Of a stretch of DNA of 64,000 nt, positions 21,629 through 34,910 are shown one piece after another (positions within the stretch are counted from its first letter, which is position 1; each line of letters starts with the position of its first letter). The DNA lies in contig NC_039512.1 in NCBI RefSeq assembly GCF_003672135.1, positions 14,958,874-15,022,873 on the forward strand, given 5' to 3'. Origin of the DNA: Ooceraea biroi (lineage: Eukaryota > Arthropoda > Insecta > Hymenoptera > Formicidae). The notes under the pieces were generated by a model. The model was given only the letters and a program-made list of their open reading frames with translations. It made no database searches and was not told the origin of the DNA. The position numbers and the translations under genes are program-made.

Positions 21629-22588
21629 ATCGTGCCTTTTTGCGCTGTGTCTACGTCCTCTTCTCGCGTACACGTGCAAAGGTCGCGCAACACCGCCGCC
21701 TCTACCATCGCCATCACCGCCATTTTTGGTCCTCCACTTCGGAACTCCATGATCGATCGTTGATCTTTGCGACCAATCGCAGACGGGAGATCCTGCGGAG
21801 TCGTGGCAAGGAATACCGCTTTCCTCGTTTCGAATCGCTCGCAACTGAAAGACGACTTAAAGAAGTCAAATTTTTCTACAATTATTTACGGTTGACTTTT
21901 TTGATACAAAAATAAATAATAATGACAGTAGTAATGAATGCAAACGAAGAAAAAAATAGTACATTGATTAAAAAAAAGAATGAAATTGAATTTTATAAAT
22001 GTATTATTATTTCTGCAAAAAAAACGCTGTTCTTCTGAATCTTTGCGATATCACTTCCTCTGATTGCATATTCTAATATATAATATTCTGCATATATTTT
22101 TAATATGGTAAAAAAATAGGAGCGTAAGATCAAGATACGCTTTATCGCATGTAGATACGAATTAGATAGGAAACGGATAATTTCGCTTGTGGTTTGAAAA
22201 TCGGTTATCGGCTTGACGTCCGCGCTTGTCGTCGGTTACTCTTTGGTCCCGTATCTCTTCCGCTTCGTTATTTAGGCTCCACCATATCTGTTTTATCTGG
22301 CGCGTAAAGGAACCTTCCGGGAATAGAATAGGCCCGTTGTTCCTCGCTCCATCGTCCTGCTCCCTCCTCCGCGCCTCTTCTCTCTTCTCTCCATCCGCCT
22401 CCGTCCTATTAACGTTGGTTTTTAGGGATCCGATAGCATGCAGATTACCGCGACGCGTCTGCGTTTTCTCAAACTCCGCGATAAGGCGCGGAGGGAGAGA
22501 GAGGAGGAGGATACTTTTGCCCGCTTCTCTTGCGCGCCTTTGATTTCGAGCGTGCGATACGCGCGTCCGCGTGCTCCGATCGTCTCCA

Positions 22589-22617
22589 TCTCTCTCTCTC
22601 TCTCTCGCTCTCTCTCT
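22589..22617. repeat. CT microsatellite
   Basis: CT run interrupted once by CG, in a pyrimidine-rich context. Confidence 0.85.
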
Positions 22618-22906
22618 TAGTCAATCATGGATGTCTCGAGATATTAACAAAGATTACGCGACTGCGTAAAATATAATAATTATCTAATGTAATCGCCAAG
22701 CTTGAAGCGTCTCACGTTTCTCAACGTTTCTCTGAAAGTTTCGGAACACGCGTTTGCGTCACTTTTGCATCTGATCCTGAATCTGATCAGCCAGAAGCTA
22801 TCCACCACGTTCGTTTCGTGATTGTAAGTGAATCATTGCGCGTGAGTCAGTAAAATTCTGAATAGATGCGTCTTTATTCTCTCTCTTATCTGAACCGCAG
22901 AGCAAC

Positions 22907-22934
22907 GCATTAGTTGATATGCATCAACTAATGC
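22907..22934. repeat. Hairpin, perfect 12-bp stem with 4-base loop
   Basis: GCATTAGTTGAT, loop ATGC, then ATCAACTAATGC. Confidence 0.9.
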
Positions 22935-25900
22935 ATTTAATATTTATAACTACTCAGAATCTTCAATCTTTAGTTCGTAAACAGTTCAAAGCGGAGGATT
23001 TCATCTGCGAACGATTTGTTTGCGGGAGATTCGATACATGCTTGTCACGATCACGTTAGTTGGTCTATACAAAACGAGTTATGCAAAGTTGTCACGTAAA
23101 ACACCTCCGATAAATGAACGGATTTAGACAGACACTTTCAAACGGAATCGAAACCGACAACTGGAAATTACGCGTACCTAAATATAAAATAGACATGCGA
23201 ACCTGTAATATCGAATAAAATGTAGAGACATGTAAATAGAAAATAAATTATATGCATTTCATGCGATTGAAGGAAATCTAAAAAAAAACAAATTACATAA
23301 ATATATAACAGAAATTATAATATACTTAAGAAAATAACTTATACACATATACCTATATACCTACATACGATATCCGAATCGCGCCAATCAATTGCTTTAG
23401 CGTTCGCGGATGACCTCGCGAGGCCAAAGGATTCCTTATCCCGTCCCGGGATAATCATTCATCGTTGAAACGATCCTTTCCCTTCGCTTCGCGCGACTCG
23501 TCGAGATTGATCGTGTTAAAAGCGCAGCGTATTAAACTTCTCCTCGAGATTCTCGACGCGGATCTGCGCCGGGTACCTTCTTGCCATTTCGTGGTATCGA
23601 CGCGAAGATCGTCGTGCGTGTTATCCCGATCAGGACGCTGCGCTCTGCCGGCCTCCATCGTCCCCCGACCCGACCCTCTCTTCCGCGGGTAGCGCGCCGG
23701 GTATATCTCGAGTGCCCCTTTTCTCCTCAATCATCGGGCTTATCCGAAGCCTCTTCAGATAAGAGTGGCGCCTCGGTCATTTCGAGCCGGTACCGGCACC
23801 GGTGCACCAATCGGGGCACCAACAACCACCGCCGCCGCCGCCGATGATCGCGATAGCGTCGAAATTAAGCATCGACCTCTCGATGGCAATTAAAGCTTCC
23901 CACGTCGAGCGGGCGGTCCCGAAAAAATTGGTGCGTCGCCGAAAAAATTTTTTTTCTAGTCTTTTTTTTCTAGTAATGGATTGTGCTTGACAATTGCGAT
24001 GGTGGTTTTTCCGGAGATCGGTAACGGTAAGCGAGAAGGGGAGACGGGTTTGGTACTGCAATCTTTAAATGTTTTATATGGCGCGTGTATTTATGGGAGT
24101 GATACAAAAGAATTTGTGGTCCCTTAAATTTTAATGGAATTTTGCAACATGTCGTTTAAATTTTGTATTTTGTCATTAAGATACTCGGCGATCGGGCACG
24201 CGGGGATCTGAGAAGCTATGATCGCGAGCTTCAAAGGCGCCGGTTTTCGTTATCGGGCCTCTGTTTGCGAGAGGCAGAGAAGGCCGGGATAGAGTTTACA
24301 CGCTGCTGAGAAGGTGTTTATCGAGCAAATACAAGCGGGCAATTAGGTGTCTTCGGTCGTGGTCGCGTGCCGTTGTTTGTCCGACTAAACAAGATATTAT
24401 TATACGAACAAGCCGCACACTCTCTTCATCGAAAGAGAGGAAGAGGAAGAGACACGCGATGCACCGTTAGAGGGAAGCAAACAGGAAGAGAAGAGAGAAA
24501 GTGAGGAAAAGGGAGATTGGCGTCGTTTTTCTGCTATAAGATGCACCAAACCAGCAGGTGCCGCTCTTTTAAAAGGCATTTAAAAATCTCTTAAAGTCCG
24601 ATCGTCCCGGGACACCCTGTACGTCTCGCGTCAAGATAAATGCAATAGAAGTGAGATACGAGTCCACGTCTACGTTGCGCGCGGAAGTGTAAGTCGCCGA
24701 TAAGGGATATTTACAAAGCAAATTCGCGAACGGCTTCGGGTTAACAGCGAAAGTTGAAAATCCTCGACGTGTCAATCTTGCATAATGAATAATAGTGCAA
24801 ATAATTACCATACCGTCCGCAGGAAATTCACATTTTTACTTTTCGATTTTTCCACGTGTATTAAAAACAAAATAAAATTTGTAAAAACGAACAAATTTCC
24901 ACAAAAGTAAATATAAAATACATAGATATATCACAGTCAATACTGATTGCAAGATGTACCGTTATGAGAGAGAGAATTATTATAATTATTTTTTATTATC
25001 TTTCGTGGCTTAAGAAAATGTTAAAAAATGACACATTATATTACGCCATTCCAAGAGCAATGAGAATTTTCGTGATTCATGCACTTACAAGAATGCCTGA
25101 CGGACAGGGTGCCGAAGGTGCTTTCCTAGGTGCTTTCGTTGTAATAACTTTTGAAAAATATGTGCGCGCGCGCGCGTGCGATCGATCGGCGGTTTATCTC
25201 GCTGGTAATCGGCGCGGCGACATCGCGGAGCACTTTTCTGAGGACACGCTGATAAGCGTGGGAGGACCGGTCTCGCGGATAAGACCTTGAGACGGTTCTC
25301 CCTCTCTCTCTCTCTCTCCCTCTCTGTCTCTCTTTCTCGGCGCAGAGCGAGGAAATACGACGGATAAAATCGCCGGGAACATACCCGGGGAAGGGGGCGG
25401 TAGGCGAGGCACGAGATTATCGCGAAAAGTCAGAAACAGTCGGCCAGGCGCTCCGCAGACGTTATCATTCGCAGTTTTATCAGCCCCCGCATCGTCTGGG
25501 GTTAGTTTCTCTTTCTCCCTCCGTTTCTCTTCGTTTCTCTCTTGGTTGCACTCTCTCTGTCTCTCTCCTTCTCTTTCCCGTTCGCTACTATCCGCAGTCG
25601 AGGGATCGCGTACCCCTCGCGGACCCGCAACCCCCTGAGGGTAACCCGGGCTTTCCGCACGTAGGGATGTGCGTGTGTATGTAATGTATGTATGTATGTG
25701 TGTATATGCGTGCATTCCGCCAGGGGCGGACGTGATCTCTGACCCTGTCAAAAATTTATTTGGGGTACGTATCGAGAGAAGAAGAACCCATCGCAACGAG
25801 ATTGCTCCCTATTCGCTCTGGTGAACGCTCGCGTGAACGAGACGAAAACCATTAGACCAATTTTCCTTCCTGCCATTCTCTTACGTCTCATCGATCGATC

Positions 25901-28703
25901 GAAGACATTCGATCCTCGACGATCGTAGATCTTTATCAGAGACGGAGGCTTTCTCCATTCATTACGAAGCCGTAATAACTTCCTTCACTCTCTTACAAAA
26001 AGGTAATGTATATAAATTCGAGATAAATATAGATAATACAAAAAAGAAAGAAAAAGAATGTGTGTATCGAATCTGCTCCTGCTGGTCTTCTTTGCGTTTG
26101 CGGATTTATGCTGTTAGCTCCCGCGCATTTGTGTGTGTGTATGTGTGCGCACGCATCTGAGAGCGTGGTGTGGTGAGGCACAGTGGAATCCTATCTGCTT
26201 AAAAATCGTCTGCGTGCCGCTCACTTGGTTCCATTCGCGAGGAGAGGGCGACGACGTCCGGCTTTAATGCATTCCGCGCGAGATGGAAACGACGACGACG
26301 AGAACGTAGACGGGGCGGGAGGGGAGGGACGACGACGACGGAGACGGCGAGGACGAGGACGATCGATCGATCTGACGAATGTTGCCTCGTCCTCGTCCTC
26401 GTCGATTCTCACACGGTTCGACCCGATCCTTATCACTCGCCGAGCGCGCGCGCGGGGGTACAAAAAGTGCAGGTGCCCCGCCCGATAACCCGGAAGCGGC
26501 TCCCACGTAATAACGACGCGAAATTTCGCGTCGATCTTCGTGAAACAGCGTGCGACTGAAGGGCCTAAGGAAGTCACGAGAATGGCTAATTAATTATTTG
26601 GTGAAATGGGAGCGAGAAAGAGATGAAAAACTCTTGGCGCTGAGATAATTAGATTAAATCTGTTAGCAGAGAGAATCTCGTCGAAGAGCAATTTCTATCC
26701 ATCCATTCGGAGTCTCGTCTTCCCATAGAAATCCGGCTGAACCCTTTCTTCGTTTAATGTTTGCTCGTGAAATAAACTCTCTCGAATCACTTCACCGACA
26801 GTATATTTTCCCGCAGAACGTATACTGATCGTTAGGCCGAATTGATCGAAGAGTCCATCCCCGAAGCAGTCGTACCCCGCGTTACGACGCATCGAGCGTA
26901 CGCGGGGTTCTCCGCGGATGGTCCCGGCGATGCGATGCGATGCGGTACGTCGCGTCCGGTACCGGCACGATGCAATATGCACGCGATCCGAGCCTCGATA
27001 ATAAAGGGAGCCTTATAGAGGCGAGAGTGTGTGTTTATGCGGGGCGCGCGCGAGAGAAAGAGAGATACGTAAAGACGGAGATGGGTGAAGAAAGGGGGAG
27101 AAGAACGTTATCGGTATGCGCAACGCTGAAGAGGAGAAAGAAGAAGAAGAAGAAGAAGAGTGGCCCGGCGAGAGGAATGCTCACAATGCTGTAATTTCAG
27201 TGTTTGATCTTCCCATCTCTCTATGGGGATATTATGTGGGTACTCTCTCTTTTTGTCCTTCTCGCTCTCCTTCTCTTCCTCTCTCTCTCTTTCGGTGCGT
27301 GTATTTGTGCGCGCGGGTAAGGGGAGGCCGGTTTTATTTCACCCGCATTATTATTCCGTTGGAAGATCGCGGCGCCGATTCCTCCTCTTGCCGTGCCGAG
27401 CCGAGAAGCGAACCTCGCGAGAGCCGCGCTTATTTATGGATGGATTCTCTTTCAACTTTCGGCAGGGTCTCTCGTTCGGTTCTCCCTCTTCCTCTCATCG
27501 CATCTCTTCTCCTTTCTTTGGTCCTTATCGCCGGTATGTCCTTACGCACCGCGCGTGGGTGATGCACGACGCTTAACCGATCGAAAATGCATAGGAAAAG
27601 GCGAGCTAATTTACTGGAGCTTTAGACAATACACTGCTCGCTTTCTTTGATAAAACATATCTCAAAACGATTGTTAGAGTAGGAATGTTATTAAATTACG
27701 ATAGACTCGAAGTTCCACGATTACGCACCGTGGAAAATTTTCTCGCATATCAACATCAAATCGAGGTAAGACTAAGAGGGAAGCGGAATTATCAACGCCG
27801 CGTTTCCACTTTTGGTTCTCAATATCTCATCTTTTCGCCGTCCAGGGTTGATCCTTTCAGTTTTCACAATCAAACAAGTCTTCAGAAATTTTCAAGTTAA
27901 ATTATCTGAAAATAAAACAAAATTGTGTTCGCCGAACTGTCCCCCGAGTGCAAAAGGAACAATATCAGCACATTGAAAGAGCGCTTCACTCCGAAATCGG
28001 CCGTGGATTTAATCGAGTTAAAAGGAGCAGCGAATAAAAAGAAAAGATTCACACTGAAAGGAATCCGTCTGATGGACGAAACGACGACGGCGACGACGAA
28101 GAGCGACAGGCATTTGGAATTCCTAGAAGTCCGCCGGTATCAGACGAGTATCTCGGTACCGACGAGCGTAATCAGTCCATCATCCGGTCGGCACCCCCCG
28201 GTTCCCTTCTCGCTCGTCGCCTTGTCTTTTTCGCACTCGAGGAACTGCTTTTACTGGTTATTCGCCCGATGGAAACTTTCCTTCCGTCGCACTCATTACT
28301 GCTATCTGCGTCCGGTTGACCATCATCATCAGCTGATACCCTATCGACGGCCAGTCCACGGCAATGCGTGTGGTGGTCCGTTCTTTTTTGTCCCTCTCCC
28401 TCTTGCCCCCTGCTCTTTTTTCTCTCTTTCTTTCTCCCTTTGAGAAAAAGCGACTGCGTCACGGCGTCAGCTTCTCTCTTCTAGCCTCAATTGTGCCGAC
28501 CGCGACAATGAATAATCAGCGACTGACGGAGACTTTGGACGTATTGACGATAAACTCGCGATAAGCGGACGTCGCGTCGCGCGCGTCTCGCACTCGTAAT
28601 ATTTAATTTTATTTCGCGACGCTTTTTTATGGGAATTCCCGACCTCGAATTCGGGATGGAGAGAAGAATAACTCGAACTTGTTCTCGGAGAACTTTGTGA
28701 GGT

Positions 28704-28866
28704 TGCAAGATTTAAGGTCGCCCTGTGAGTGCCGATAATTCGCGAGGTTTGAGATCGCCTCGTGAGTGCCGAGACTTCGCGAGGTTTGAGGTCGCCTCGT
28801 GAGTGCCGAGACTTCATGAAGTTTGAGATTGCCTCGTGAGTGCAGCGAATTCGCGAGGTTCATTGC
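28704..28866. repeat. 37-bp tandem repeat, about 4 copies
   Basis: Two nearly identical units (28741-28777, 28778-28814), a diverged unit (28815-28851), a partial unit after it and a diverged unit before it. Each unit holds CGCGAGGTTTGAG and GCCTCGTGAGTGC. The 37-bp length is not a multiple of three, so the array is not a coding repeat. Confidence 0.9.
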
Positions 28867-29342
28867 AACGGAAGTTGCACTTGCGAGTATTGATGGCAAA
28901 TAAATGCGCGCGCAAGAGCGAGTGCCTTTGAAAACATATTATCGCGTAGATAACGCTTATGAATCATGGAAATTACCTATTCCGAGCGCGTCGCGCCGCG
29001 TTGCTTTATGCGTCTCGCACGATGCACCGATAAAAAGTGCCTTATCGCGTGCCGATCGCCGACAACGACAACGACGACGACGACGACGACGATCGCGCGT
29101 GATCTCCTATTCTCTCGCGTACACGTACGAAAGAGAGAGAAAGAAAGAAAGAGGAGGAGGAGAGGAAAAGGAAAAGAAACAACTGCGGCATAATTTGCGC
29201 CTTGCGTTAATTTATGTTCATTTAGATAAGTCGAGCCTATTTTCGCACATTGTCCGTTAATTACATTTTAGAACAAACAAAAAAATATTTCTGTAAAATA
29301 TCGTAATTTTCTTAAGACATGTATTGAATTTCGTCATATTGT

Positions 29343-29343
<1 letters not shown>

Positions 29344-29380
<37 letters not shown>
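29344..29380. repeat. (CT)18 microsatellite
   Basis: 37-base uninterrupted CT run in an AT-rich block. Confidence 0.95.
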
Positions 29381-29382
<2 letters not shown>

Positions 29383-31589
29383 GGTATTTTCATATTTCTT
29401 TTATTAACGAAAAATATTTCAGATTATCATTTGTGTTAATTAATTATTCGAAAAATATTTGTGATAAAGATCTGTTGATGAAGCTGTATAATGATAGAAC
29501 TATAAACCAATTAAATACTCGGTCCAAGCGAGACATCCGCTAACGTGTCAGTTCATAAACCGAAATATAATATTATCAACGCGCTTAAAATCGATGCACC
29601 GTTTATACGCGCACCTAATTGAAATGTTGCCAAACTGGGCTTACACACCGTTTTCGAAGCGGAACCGGCTCGCGTGCTGCGACAGAGATGTATCTGTAAC
29701 GTCACGCGTAACGCACAGATTAAATGCACGTCCTTGCCTCGCGCAAATTTCTCAGCTTAAAAACGAAAGTGCGATGTAATGAATAGATAAGAAACGTGTA
29801 AACTAATCATTCCTGTACATAATTTTTTCTGCAAAATGCTGCAAATATGTTCATCGAGATGTTTGAGGAAAATATGAGATACCTGATGATTCGCATGCTT
29901 ATATTTAACATTCTTACGGAATTACAGAAAAATTCGAAGAATTTTAAGAAAATTCGTCCAAAAGCTAAAGGCATTGAGAAGTGGATTGCGATCGTGCGAT
30001 CGAAGGAGACACGCGTTGCGGAACACAATACTTAATTGTTTCGTCCCGATCCGCTTTATCCCGCGGGAGAGAGTGATCTTTCCTCGCGGACGTGGTATCG
30101 GTTCTGGGTGCGATATCGCGGCGAGCTAAGGCCGATACCCTCGCAGTGATCTCTGGGACAAGACAACAATGCAATCTGCAAGCGCGCAGCAAGCGCGATT
30201 GTTGGAAAACAGCAGCCGCGTTATCGGCCGCGTCGCGTCGCGTCGTCGACAAAGGAACGAACGAAAATCGAGCGCGAGGACCCAGAAGAGGCCCAAAAGA
30301 GATTCGGAAGAGGCCTAGGAAAGAAGAGACGCAGAAAAATGATAGACGATGAGCAATAAAGTGCAATCCTTAAATGATCCTTCGTGTAATGCACTCGTTT
30401 TTCTTGATGAGAAGCGCCGATCTCGGCGGAGTATTCGCCATTTTGACGGGAGATGATCAGTTCTTGCCGAAATTGCTGCAATCCGGAGTTAATCGAGTCA
30501 GGCGGGTGACGTGCGCTGATGCACACGAGACTTATCTGCATGCGATGCAACGAGAAGCCGCGTGAAAACATCCATTAGTAGTGATTTGCTCTGAAAAACA
30601 CGTTATCGCGTGCACCCGTGATTGTCCGCGATGCACCGTCCCTTGCACCTCTCTCTCAATCTCTTTGCGAAACTGATTAAAACTTGCAAGCAATAGCATC
30701 CGGACAAAATATATTCGTGACGAGAAATTGCCATTAAAAATTTCAAAGTTTTTTTTTATTGAAATACAAGAACAATGTATTATAATTACCCTCCGTTAAT
30801 TTCGCATATTGCATTTCTTAAATAAGGTTTCGCAAATTTCTAGACTCTTGGAAGAGCATGTCTCCAACTTGTCATTTGCCGCAATCTCAATCTTCAAAAT
30901 AACACGGGATAAAAAAAATCTTACCGTTTTATCGAGAAATTATTATAAAATATGATTAATTAATTATTTTCATCTGGAAAGCTGTCGTGAACACCGCGAA
31001 TTAAAAGTATCAAGTGGAAACATTATTTCAAATTTCCAGTTCTTTGAGCGAGAGTCTCGGTCTTTCCCCTTTGCCAAGGGGATTAATCCGTCGAAATGAC
31101 GCGATATTCGCGATCCGGTGGTGTGGGCGGGACGTAACGGGGAATATCGAGGATCACAGGGATGACGAGGACGATCGACGTTGTCCCAGGACGTGCCAGG
31201 TTGTGTCGGTGGCATCCGCGAGCGCCCACCTGTTGACATCAGGGGTAGGATCGGGGGTGGCGGCGGCGGTCGTGGGAAACGAGCGGTACGGGGTAGGAAG
31301 TGTAACGGTTGTGGCGGTGGTGGTAGTGGTGGTGCGCCGGGCGCGCAAGGGTGCTCGTTCATTATCTGCCGTCCTGAAAGCCAACGGCTGAAAAGCCCGA
31401 ATCGCCATATTCCGCCGCGCGCGCCGCGAAAAAAGCAGCGTCGTGCTTGCGCGGTTCTCTCTATTTTCCTCTTTCTTTCTGTAACAGGTAATTGTCGCAC
31501 CACGAAGATTTATGGGAATTATCCTTATGATTTTTGCGAATTTATTAGGGTGGCGGTTATTTATCGGAAGTTGTCGCATCCTTATAGAT

Positions 31590-31615
31590 TCCTTTCTCTC
31601 TCTCTCTCTCTCTCT
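31590..31615. repeat. (CT)n microsatellite
   Basis: CT run followed by an AT-rich block. Confidence 0.85.
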
Positions 31616-34600
31616 TGGATATATTATTATTTATTTAATTTTATCTCTGTATAGGTACTCTTAATTTCTTTCATGTAATTCTGGAAATAATATATTCTTT
31701 TCTTATATTTATTTATTTTTGATAATTATTTATTACTCAAATTTTATTCCTATTCATCAAATTTATATCTATTTTTCCATATTATTGTATTAACATCATA
31801 TATTACACACATGATCTATTTAATCACGTATATATTATTGTCTATTTATATCCCATTCACTCGCTCGTGATGCATCTGCGCGCAAATCTAGTTTCTTGAA
31901 TTCCAGCCGGCTTATCGGCGTCGCGACGCGTCGCGTCGCAGCGCGTCGCAGCGCATTGCGAGGTTTTGCGGCTTTCGCGCTATAGACGCGGCCGCATAAT
32001 GGCGTCGCTCTATTGACAGCTCGCTGTAAAGATCCGAAATCGCGATAGCGGCCGCGAACGTGACCGAGCCGCGTTTTCACGACGCGACGCTTATACGTAC
32101 TGTATCCCCGAAGAAGCCCAAGCGGGAGATATCGCGCTCTGGGTCTCGCGCGCCAGCTCACTGATAACGCGACGTTAAAAGCTCCATCGCGAATACGATA
32201 TATCGACATGTCGATGTATCGCTGTGATACGGTCGTCCATAAGCCGCACACGTTAGTCGAGGCTCAACAATAATTATTTTGTTGTAATCCACGACGTAGC
32301 AACAGCGTTCGGCGATAATCGCGCGATACCTGACGAGAATTATAAAACGTGACAGTTTACATGCATAATGTTTGCCAAGTTAATTAGAGTACACCATAAT
32401 AATTATAATCTACAACGGTAAATGCAACGTACGATGTGTGTGTGTGTACGCGCGCGCAATACGAAAAATAATATGAAAATATGAAAATTTTTATGTAATA
32501 TAAGGATAATTTTTAATTTTTTGGAAATTTTTAGACCTTTTTAGAACTTTTCTTTCTTGATGAAATTGCTGAAATTTTCGAAAATCGGCCTTTAAAGTAA
32601 CTCGAATCCCGCACGCTCCGCGACACTGCGCAAATCCGCGAATCGTCGCGTGGGTTTGTAGATAAGGCGGATTAATGCGGATTTTTCCTGGAGACGAGTG
32701 TATCAGAGTGTATAAATAAGACGATTAATCGACGAAATGGGAGTAATTACTCGGGCGCGATACGCGAGTGCACGTTACTTCTGCCGAATGCCCGTGCGAT
32801 CGTCTTATCATGACGCAGTCCGCGGTCTAAATACGCGTGCGGCTTTAATCGCCGCGTAATTTTCATCATCATCGCCACGAACGTGGTCTCGCTCGCGGGA
32901 TATGCGCGGCGTGAGTGTCCCTTGCGGAATAAATTTGTTGACGATCCGTTATCATCCCGTCTTGCATTCTTCGTCAGAATCTTTATCAGCCAGCGCATAG
33001 GCGTCGCGAATGTTCGCTTCTACCTCTTTTTCATCTTGTTCGTTCCGAAGAGGATGCACCCTTCGGATATTCACTGTTAGAAAAATCTACGTTAGTACAT
33101 TAAGTACGGCGACATTGAAATTTTTTTCAATATCGTTAAAATTAAATGTTTTTATTATTTTTATGCATATGGTAAGTTATGTACATAAGTTGAAGAAAAT
33201 ATGAAGTAATTATAAATAGTGATTAGATAACAATTCAGACACAGTTTTCGTAACGTTCTATATTTATTATTTTAATCATTTATTATTTTACATAATTGTA
33301 TAAAATTTTGAATATTAATCTTTATTTCTTTTTGCAAATGACGAAGAAACATTTTTTTATCCATAGCTTTTACAAATGTATCCTCTTGCAAACTATGTTC
33401 TCATGCATTGCCAGTGTCGTGATCTTTTTTTGTCTCGAGCTCATTCTCTTTCTCCCCTCTTCGAAGGCACGTCAATGATGCACGAACAGTAGAAGAGATG
33501 GAGGAGGAGAAGGAAACAGATGATGAAACGTCGTTCGAAACCGGCGATCTATCGCGTCCGTCTCGACGGCCGTTCAAAGGATGAGCGTTATCGAACCGAT
33601 AACTCCCATGCGCGCGCGCGTCCCTCATCGCAGCTTCCGAGGGAATCTTTCTTCTCCTCCTTCGCTCGTCGTTGCACAAGAAAAAAAGAAGGAAAATTTG
33701 TTTAGCGCTAAATTTACTCACCACTCGTCATAACAGCATCAATATTAGAAATCATTACTGCAACAATTTTGTTACATCCAATTATTTGATGTTTGAGCTT
33801 ATCTACTCAAACAAAATAGTTAAATTCTGTTGAACATAAGTAAGGAATATTTTTTGCTTTTTTCTCATTTCGTTTAAATAATTCCGACTTTTAGCTATGT
33901 TATTAATTAGCTTTAAAAGACATTAAGATAAAATGTTAAGACAAATATAATTAATAATTAAGAGAAAATATATTAGAAAATATATTTTGCGATAATTCGT
34001 GCTAAGATATCATGCTGATATCAATTATAAAAATTCTACCGAAATCCCGTGCCATAAAACTAGCCTTTTCACGCAATCTGTCAAAAAATTCATCACAATC
34101 CCATGATTTTCCGAGACACCCGGTAAATACGTGCGAGCCATCGGTCGGCATTTTACTGTTTCGCAGAGCAAATGGACCGGCTAGATGTAATAGATACCTA
34201 GTCGTTACACACATATGTGTACACACGGCAGCGGCGCGATCGAGCGCGCGATACCGCGCGCGAGGACTCGCGCGGATGCGACGCGGGGGCGGCACGTGCT
34301 TTACGGTCCGCGTAAACCGTACCTTAGGAGAATAGGACGTATTAGGACAGACAGGTGTGTAGCAGGAGGGTTGGTCGCCTCCCGGTCATTTGCCTTATCG
34401 AGAGATCGATTCTGCGAAAAACACCACCCCTACCGCGGGGGTGGCGAACGGGGCTTTGGAACTGGAATTGCGTTCTCTCGGCGCAAACGCGTAAACGCGC
34501 GCGCGTGTATTTCTGACCCCGGGTACCAAGAAACGGAAGTGGAGTACAAAACGTCACGATAATCTCGATTGTCTGATGATTCGTTTCTGACAAGCGATTA

Positions 34601-34860
34601 TTTCCTTCTTTGTATTTTTGCACTGTTAAATTGACAGAACTTAGGTATTTCTTAACAATTTATCTGATAATATTTATGTTTTGGCAGACTTTTATGTTAT
34701 TAAGATTAAGATAAGTTGAGATAATATGAAAAAGATAATACTTAGGAGCAATAGATGCTATAATTAGTGACGATTAGGGGTTGAGAGACGCGTAAAGTCA
34801 AAAGTCTGCGAGCCTTTAATCGACCGTTTATTTTCGACCCAGGTGAAATGTTGGAACACT

Positions 34861-34910
34861 CTTTCGCCTGCGAAAGGTTGCTGTCGAGCAACCCCTTGGC
34901 GAGAACTCGC
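34861..34910. other. Three adjacent perfect-stem hairpins
   Basis: Hairpin 1 is CTTTCGC-CT-GCGAAAG (34861-34876). Hairpin 2 is GGTTGCT-GTCG-AGCAACC (34876-34893). Hairpin 3 is GCGAG-AA-CTCGC (34899-34910, wait-free spacing of five bases). All three lie within 50 bases. The loops of 1 and 3 are only 2 bases, so cruciform or binding-site dyads are more likely than a stable RNA. Confidence 0.7.

Larger units (their letters stand above)
21001..30000 (+). other. Putative first intron of the FOG-like gene, part 2
   Basis: No exon supported. Contains a 20-bp CpG palindrome (21609-21628), a 12-bp-stem hairpin (22907-22934), a GATGATG/GACGACG-coded simple region near 26290-26400, a 37-bp tandem repeat (about 28704-28866) and a long CT run (29344-29380). 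Frames on both strands are low complexity (Arg, Ser and Pro rich) with no recognisable domain. Confidence 0.45.

Noticed and set aside
26290..26400. Asp/Glu- and Arg-rich coding-like sequence
   Set aside because: It is GACGAC/GACGAGG simple sequence giving charged frames on both strands.
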